Shown: positions 14,104 to 18,331 of the stretch, piece after piece
Layout of the letters: each line of letters opens with the position of its first letter
Numbering within the stretch: the first letter of the stretch is position 1
From: an uncultured Collinsella sp.
GTDB taxonomy: Bacteria > Actinomycetota > Coriobacteriia > Coriobacteriales > Coriobacteriaceae
Direction of reading: 5' to 3'
Assembly (NCBI GenBank): GCA_900549065.1
Contig: URNC01000024.1
Location: forward strand, 1-18,331
Length of the DNA: 18,331 bases
The notes under the pieces: model-generated
The model's input: only the letters and a program-made list of their open reading frames with translations
The model's database searches: none
Told to the model about the DNA's origin: nothing
Program-made: the position numbers and the translations under genes

Positions 14104-16986
14104 CTAAATAAACACGTCGACGAGGATGGGCATAAGGTTGAGCAGGCCAAACACCAGCGCCACGCCCCAGCCGAGCCTAAAGCAGCTGCGCCAGGTGCTG
14201 CGTGCGAAGGTGTTATCGATCAGCACCTCGACAAAGTACGTCGCGGCCATCACGACCAGGGCTACGACCCAGCTCACCGGGTTGTCCCAAACAAAGAACA
14301 TGCCCACCCACATCAAAAACAGCACGGTCTCGCACCAGTGCATAAGGGTCATCTTGGCCAGCGTGCCGCCGCTCATCTCGGTGGCGACGCCCTGGACGAT
14401 CTCCTGATGCGCGTGATGCGAGTACGAAAGGTCAAACGGCGACTTGCGCAGCTTGATGGTGAGCACCGCGAGCAGCGCGAGGAAAATGGGCGCGCTGTAC
14501 ACGATGATGGGGGCCGACTGCCCCGTCACGGCGATGGAATCGAAGCTGTCGGTGGCAAGGTACAGGCCCACGCTCATCAGCAAAACGGCGGGCTCGTAAC
14601 TCATGACCTGCAGCAGCTCACGGTCGGCGCCGACCTGGGCAAACGGGCTTTGCGTCGAGGCGGACGCCAACACCACAAAGATCGCAGCGAGGGTCACCAT
14701 AAAAGCGCACAACAGCGTGTTGGAACCCGACACAAAGATGCCGCCGCCCACCACGGTAAAGATGAGCGCGCACGCCATGTAGGTATCGTCCATGGTGTTT
14801 ACGCTGGCGGGGGCCTTGCGCAGCAGCTTGGCCACATCGTAGAAAGGCTGGAGCAGGCGCGGGCCCACGCGGCCCTGCATGCGGGCCGAAAGTTTGCGGT
14901 CAACGCCGTCGATCAGGCCGCCCACAAGCGGCGCCAGTAAGGCAAATGCCACGGTGCCAATAAAAATGCCCACGACGCCCGAACCTTCAAAATACTTGCC
15001 GCGCAGCACCGAGGGCGCACTCATGGCAAGTCGCTCGGGCCCAATCCACGCGCAACACAGCAGCGCAAACAAGATAATGCTGCAGCACACGACGCTACCC
15101 GCGGGGCCAATACGCTTCTCGCCAAGGGCGTCCTCCGAGTACCAATTGCGCTTTTCGGCCTTCACCTCGTGTCCCATCGAGCCGCGGAAATGGCGATATT
15201 TGTCGGTCCCCACGCCCGAAAGGTACACGTTGACGTGCGGTTTGTTGCTCACGCGGAATGAAGTCAGCAGCACCACGGCGATAAACGCCACGATAACCAC
15301 CATCAGGTACATGGCGTCCTTGCCAATAACGTACGGCACGCGGCCAAACACCATGGCCAAGTAAGGCGACACCAGACCGCTCGAGATAACCGGGAACGCC
15401 ACGCAGCACAGAATCAGCAGCGCGGCGATGGTGTTGAGGGCCATCCATTCGGTCTTATGGACATTGACCTCAACGTTTTGAGCCGTGGGGTCGACGCCCG
15501 AAAGCTTGGCAAGCCACTTGCCCCAGAAGAAGAAGGTCGCGGCCGAGCCAAAGGCAAGCACCATGATCATGAGCACGTTGCCGGTCTGCGCGAACGCCAC
15601 CAGAGCGCCCCACTTGGACACGAGCATGCCAAACGGCGCCACAAACATGCCCATGATGCCCAGCATCATCAGGCGCGTCAGGTGCGGCATGCGGCTGAAC
15701 ATACCGTCCATGTCCTCGATATTGCGGCTGCCGATATGATGCTCGGCCGTGCCCACGCACAGGAACAGCAGCGACTTTGCCACCGTGTGGAACAGGATCA
15801 GGAAGATGGCCGCCCATACGGCCTCGGGCGCGCCGACACCCAAGCAAGCACTGATGAGGCCCAAGTTGGAAATGGTGGAGTACGCGAGCACGCGCTTGGC
15901 ATTGCTCTGCGAGATGGCCATAAGGGCAGCGAGCAAAAACGTGATGGCGCCCACGCTCGTGACCATAAAGCCGGTCACGGGATAGATGGCATAGAGCGGG
16001 CTCAGCTTGACCATCAGGAACACGCCGGCTTTGACCATGGTTGACGAGTGCAGCAGGGCGCTCGTGGGCGTGGGGGCAACCATGGCACCCAACAGCCAAG
16101 TGTGGAACGGCATCTGTGCGGCCTTGGTGAGCGCGGCGAGCGACAACAGGATGACCGGCATCACCAGCAGCGCGGACTGCGCGGTTCCGGCGCCGGAAAG
16201 CTCAATCATGCCCGAGATGGTCAGCGGCATGCCGTTAACGTGCAGGTACATGAGTCCGGCCAAAAACGCGATGCCGCCCAGCATGTTGAGGATGATCTGG
16301 TTAAAGGCGTTCTTGATGGCCTCGGGCGTGCGCGTATAGCCAATCATAAGGAACGAGCACACGGTGGTGATTTCCCAGCCGCAGAACAGCCACTCAAGGT
16401 TGTCGCTCGTCACGATGACGAACATGGCCGAGAGGAACAGGAACATAAGCGCCAGGAACTGCGGACGACGGTCGGGCGCGGTCTGCCCGCGCAGCGCGGC
16501 CTCGTGCTCATCATGGGCCTGGAAGTCCTTCATGTAGCCCAAAGCGTAGATACAGATAAGGCTGCCGACGATGCCGACGGCGAGGACCATGATCACGCTC
16601 ATGTAGTCTAGGTAGAGCGGCGTCGCCGTGACGGCTTCGGCCGCAGGCAGCGTCATGGCCGCAAAGACGAGCGAGCCCACCAGCTGGACTATGCCGAGCA
16701 CCGTGGTAAGCACGCTCTTATATTTGTGCGCGTTGTACAGGATGACGGCGCACAGAATTACGTCGATGACGGAGCTGATGATCGAGAGCGCATGCGAGGT
16801 ACCGGGGGCAATCTCAAAGCTCTGCGGACCCGTGCAAAAAAACATGACGGCGACTACAACTGTCACCGCCATGATAATGCCGGAGCCTATGAGTCCCACC
16901 GCATCGCGGGCGCGGTCACCGCGCGCGAGCAGCATGCCCAGCGCCGGTACCAGCGGAAACAGGGTAAGGAAATACAGTAGCGTCAT
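14104..16986 (-). CDS. echAB: EchA-EchB fusion: antiporter-like (NuoL-type) and NuoH-type membrane subunits in one protein
   Basis: This single 960-residue frame encodes the ion-translocating membrane arm of Ech hydrogenase. Residues 1 to about 600 are a NuoL/HyfB-like antiporter with GWE (Glu205), LTKAAQMPFHTWL (Lys288) and APTPTSALLHSSTMVKAG (Lys319), equivalents of the proton-channel residues of NuoL. A hydrophilic loop and one more membrane segment (about 610-655) lead to a NuoH/EchB domain from about residue 667 to the end. That domain has QGRVGPRLLQPFYDVAKLLR, LLQVMSYEPA and SPFDLSYSHHAHQEIVQG. EchA and EchB are separate proteins in the best-known Ech enzymes; here no stop separates them and the sizes of both halves are normal. 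GGGAG precedes the ATG. It is the first gene of the operon. Confidence 0.92.
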   Translation of the reverse strand: MTLLYFLTLFPLVPALGMLLARGDRARDAVGLIGSGIIMAVTVVVAVMFFCTGPQSFEIAPGTSHALSIISSVIDVILCAVILYNAHKYKSVLTTVLGIVQLVGSLVFAAMTLPAAEAVTATPLYLDYMSVIMVLAVGIVGSLICIYALGYMKDFQAHDEHEAALRGQTAPDRRPQFLALMFLFLSAMFVIVTSDNLEWLFCGWEITTVCSFLMIGYTRTPEAIKNAFNQIILNMLGGIAFLAGLMYLHVNGMPLTISGMIELSGAGTAQSALLVMPVILLSLAALTKAAQMPFHTWLLGAMVAPTPTSALLHSSTMVKAGVFLMVKLSPLYAIYPVTGFMVTSVGAITFLLAALMAISQSNAKRVLAYSTISNLGLISACLGVGAPEAVWAAIFLILFHTVAKSLLFLCVGTAEHHIGSRNIEDMDGMFSRMPHLTRLMMLGIMGMFVAPFGMLVSKWGALVAFAQTGNVLMIMVLAFGSAATFFFWGKWLAKLSGVDPTAQNVEVNVHKTEWMALNTIAALLILCCVAFPVISSGLVSPYLAMVFGRVPYVIGKDAMYLMVVIVAFIAVVLLTSFRVSNKPHVNVYLSGVGTDKYRHFRGSMGHEVKAEKRNWYSEDALGEKRIGPAGSVVCCSIILFALLCCAWIGPERLAMSAPSVLRGKYFEGSGVVGIFIGTVAFALLAPLVGGLIDGVDRKLSARMQGRVGPRLLQPFYDVAKLLRKAPASVNTMDDTYMACALIFTVVGGGIFVSGSNTLLCAFMVTLAAIFVVLASASTQSPFAQVGADRELLQVMSYEPAVLLMSVGLYLATDSFDSIAVTGQSAPIIVYSAPIFLALLAVLTIKLRKSPFDLSYSHHAHQEIVQGVATEMSGGTLAKMTLMHWCETVLFLMWVGMFFVWDNPVSWVVALVVMAATYFVEVLIDNTFARSTWRSCFRLGWGVALVFGLLNLMPILVDVFI

Positions 16987-17130
16987 ACCATCACTCCCCC
17001 ATGCAAAAACGCTGCAATTGTTTAACGTTATAGCTCAATTGATGAGTAGCGGCGGCGGGTTTTCGGTCAACTGGGGAGTTTTAGGCGTACGGGGCAAGGG
17101 CACGTCCGCTTTGGAGCAGAGAGGCGGCAA
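16987..17130 (-). promoter_or_regulatory. Upstream region of the ech operon with paired CAATTG sites
   Basis: Because a T-tailed terminator (17131-17154) ends the upstream gene, the ech promoter should lie here. Two identical palindromes CAATTG at 17015-17020 and 17036-17041 are 21 bases apart, two helical turns, with AACGTT between them (17024-17029). TTGACC (17065-17070, minus strand) resembles a -35 box, but the best -10 at 17 bases (ACTCAT) is poor, so the exact promoter is unsettled. Confidence 0.4.
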
Positions 17131-17154
17131 GAAAAATGCGCCCCTGTGGGCGCA
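17131..17154 (-). terminator. Factor-independent terminator of the HTH gene
   Basis: On the minus strand TGCGCCC, a 4-base loop and GGGCGCA form a perfect 7-bp stem (17137-17154) followed by TTTTTC. It begins 12 bases after the stop of the HTH gene and separates it from the ech operon. Confidence 0.8.
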
Positions 17155-17166
17155 CCATCCCGTTTG

Positions 17167-17562
17167 CTATTCCGCCTTTTTAACGCGCGGCTTGCGACCG
17201 CGCGGCTTATCGACCAGTGCGGACTCACCGCTCTCGCGGTACTGACGGCACCAAGCCTTGACCGAAGACTCGCTGGGAATCTTGTGCTTGATCATGGCCT
17301 CGCGAACCGTCAAGCCGTTTTCCAGACGGTCCTTAACCACAGCGAGCTTTACGTCGTACGAATAGGTGTGATGATGCGAACCGGCATTGAGAACGGCGTC
17401 GGCACCGCCCACGGCATACGCGCGGGCCCACTGACGAGCCGTGGCCTGGGGAATGCCAAGCTCCGCGGCGAGAGCGCGATGACCGACCCCCTCTTGGAGG
17501 ATCTCGACGGCGCGCTGCCTAACCTCGGGCGCATGCGTGCGAGTCCTAGTTGCTTCCGACAT
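17167..17562 (-). CDS. Orphan double helix-turn-helix protein, IS3 OrfA-like
   Basis: This is a small DNA-binding protein of 131 residues from the ATG at 17560-17562, or 134 from a GTG at 17571. Two HTH segments are visible: RALAAELGIPQATARQWARA near residues 30-50 and TVREAMIKHKIPSESSVKAW near 85-105. A basic end RGRKPRVKK follows, as in the OrfA (helix-turn-helix) protein of IS3/IS150-type elements. No OrfB transposase, inverted repeats or target duplications flank it, and it has its own promoter-like box and terminator. It is therefore more likely a stand-alone, perhaps domesticated, regulator or an insertion-sequence remnant than an active element. Its position upstream of ech on the same strand may be chance. 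Confidence 0.75.
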   Translation of the reverse strand: MSEATRTRTHAPEVRQRAVEILQEGVGHRALAAELGIPQATARQWARAYAVGGADAVLNAGSHHHTYSYDVKLAVVKDRLENGLTVREAMIKHKIPSESSVKAWCRQYRESGESALVDKPRGRKPRVKKAE

Positions 17563-17615
17563 ACCTGCCACTTCTTAGCCTTAGACGTTAATCCGCTTTC
17601 TTACGTGCAAGTTAG

Positions 17616-17624
17616 ATAGTAGCA
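17616..17624 (-). promoter_or_regulatory. Extended -10 promoter candidate for the HTH gene
   Basis: On the minus strand TGCTACTAT is an extended -10 (TGnTAnnaT) about 54 bases upstream of the HTH gene's ATG. No clear -35 hexamer is present, which is tolerable for extended -10 promoters. Confidence 0.4.
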
Positions 17625-17895
17625 TTTTACTGTTTGCTCAAAGCAGTTAATTAAAATAGACGCGGCGTTATCTGGGCATTTGGCACCAAATTACGACATT
17701 TCTTTATCGATTATTTACGCTGGTAGCTGACTCGCAGCTAATCGTCATTCGCTTGTCAACAAAATTGGCATCTCTTTATGTCCTTTGGCATAGAGGATAT
17801 AGTTATTAACCCCTCCCCCAATATTTTTGAGTGATCTGCAAGGCAGTAGACGTCCTCACTCCTCATGATTACCGCGCATTGCCATTCATCGGAGC

Positions 17896-17936
17896 AAAAC
17901 AAAAAGGGCGGGACCTGCTGCGCTTGCAGGCCCCGC
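17896..17936 (-). terminator. Factor-independent terminator of the oxidoreductase gene
   Basis: On the minus strand GCGGGGCCTGC (17936-17926) pairs with GCAGGTCCCGC (17918-17908), 11 bp with one G-U pair and a 7-base loop, followed by CCTTTTTGTTTTG. It lies about 75 bases past the oxidoreductase stop and ends that transcript. Confidence 0.8.
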
Positions 17937-18011
17937 ACCGGTTGACACCCGACGGGACACAGCCGGGCGAGACGGATCCGTGCTACCGCCCCGCCTGGCC
18001 GCGATGTTCAA

Positions 18012-18300
18012 CTACAGCTCGTTGGCCGCGTGATACGCCGTGCGAATGGCGCTCGCAATGTCGGCGGTGCGCTCACCCGAGCAGTCGCCCACGCAGGTCA
18101 CGGGCACCGTCACGCCATCCAGGTCAAACGCGTTGGCCTTGGAGCCCACGGCCATCACCACGTAATCGCAGGCGATCTTCACCGGCTCCTCGGCGCCGTC
18201 CTCGGTGGTGCGAACAGCCTCCACGCCCTCGTCGGTAATGGCGGTCAGGCGGGTCTTAACATGCTGCTCCACGTTGTGCTCTGCAAAGTCGCTCATAATC
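18012..18300 (-). CDS. FAD/NAD-dependent oxidoreductase, C-terminal fragment
   Basis: Only about the last 95 residues are present; the gene runs off the true end of the genomic sequence at 18300. DYVVMAVGSKANAFDLDG followed by VPVTCVGDCSGERTADIASA is the pattern that ends the pyridine-nucleotide and FAD-binding domains of the 2,4-dienoyl-CoA reductase/NADH:flavin oxidoreductase (enoate reductase, BaiCD-like) family. VGDC is the second FAD contact, usually GDA or GDC. The substrate cannot be told from this part. An apparent start reading MCIRDR at 18317 is translated adapter and must not be used. A strong terminator follows downstream. Confidence 0.75.
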
Positions 18301-18331
18301 CTGTCTCTTATACACATCTGACGCTGCCGAC
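18301..18331. other. Nextera/Tn5 sequencing adapter (artefact)
   Basis: CTGTCTCTTATACACATCT at 18301-18319 is the 19-bp Tn5 mosaic end, and GACGCTGCCGAC continues into the Illumina Nextera read 1 adapter in reverse complement. All 31 bases match with no mismatch, so they are library sequence left on a contig end, not part of the organism. Confidence 0.98.

Larger units (their letters stand above)
17572..18011. other. AT-rich intergenic region upstream of the HTH gene
   Basis: Apart from the terminator at 17896-17936 and the promoter candidate at 17616-17624, I see only small structures in these 440 bases. One is a hairpin TAGCTG-ACTCG-CAGCTA at 17724-17740. Another is a set of three TTGGCA direct repeats near 17680, 17765 and 17783. 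The base composition between 17600 and 17830 is clearly more AT-rich than the rest of the window. A 60-codon minus-strand frame (17756-17938) runs into the terminator and is not credible. Confidence 0.55.

Noticed and set aside
17167..17740. Complete IS3-type insertion sequence
   Set aside because: No OrfB catalytic gene, no terminal inverted repeats and no target duplication; a terminator directly follows the HTH gene.
17756..17938. 60-codon minus-strand frame
   Set aside because: Begins inside the stem of a strong terminator and shows no recognisable domain.
18300..18317. MCIRDR start of the oxidoreductase fragment
   Set aside because: Translated sequencing adapter, not a genomic start; the gene is simply cut at the contig end.

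Overview
The window looks like one contig end from a high-GC Coriobacteriia bacterium, most likely Collinsella. The evidence is a G+C-rich coding style, a complete Ech-type [NiFe] hydrogenase operon, a very large LPXTG-anchored surface protein built from Spy0128/FctA-like pilin domains, and intergenic palindromic repeats. The genus is inferred from gene content; no marker gene is present.

Layout. (1) 1-1739, minus strand: an ABC-2 exporter, with an ATPase followed by a permease cut by the window edge. (2) 1950-3721, plus strand: a divergent DesK/NarL-type histidine kinase and LuxR-type response regulator with a TGATG overlap. These probably sense envelope stress or a drug and may control the exporter. 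(3) 3722-4319: intergenic DNA with two long palindromic repeats and hairpins. (4) 4320-10598, minus: a 2092-residue adhesin with a signal peptide, a VWA domain, ten pilin-like repeats and LPTTG. (5) 10599-11317: the adhesin's upstream region with a perfect inverted-repeat operator candidate, then second copies of both palindromic repeats and the ech terminator. (6) 11318-16986, minus: the ech operon in the order echA-echB fused, echC, echD, echE, echF. (7) 17167-17562, minus: an orphan double-HTH protein with its own terminator. (8) 18012-18300, minus: the C-terminal end of a flavin/NAD-dependent oxidoreductase. (9) 18301-18331: Nextera transposon adapter, not genomic.

How it fits together. 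The Ech complex couples ferredoxin oxidation to proton reduction (H2 formation) and ion translocation, which fits a fermentative gut anaerobe. The adhesin would be exported by Sec and fixed to peptidoglycan by a sortase encoded elsewhere. The most unusual points are the single 960-residue EchA-EchB polypeptide, the Ala-rich tails of EchC and EchD, an EchE that ends exactly at its last active-site motif, and two families of paired palindromic repeats that flank the adhesin locus, one of which has its core inverted between copies.
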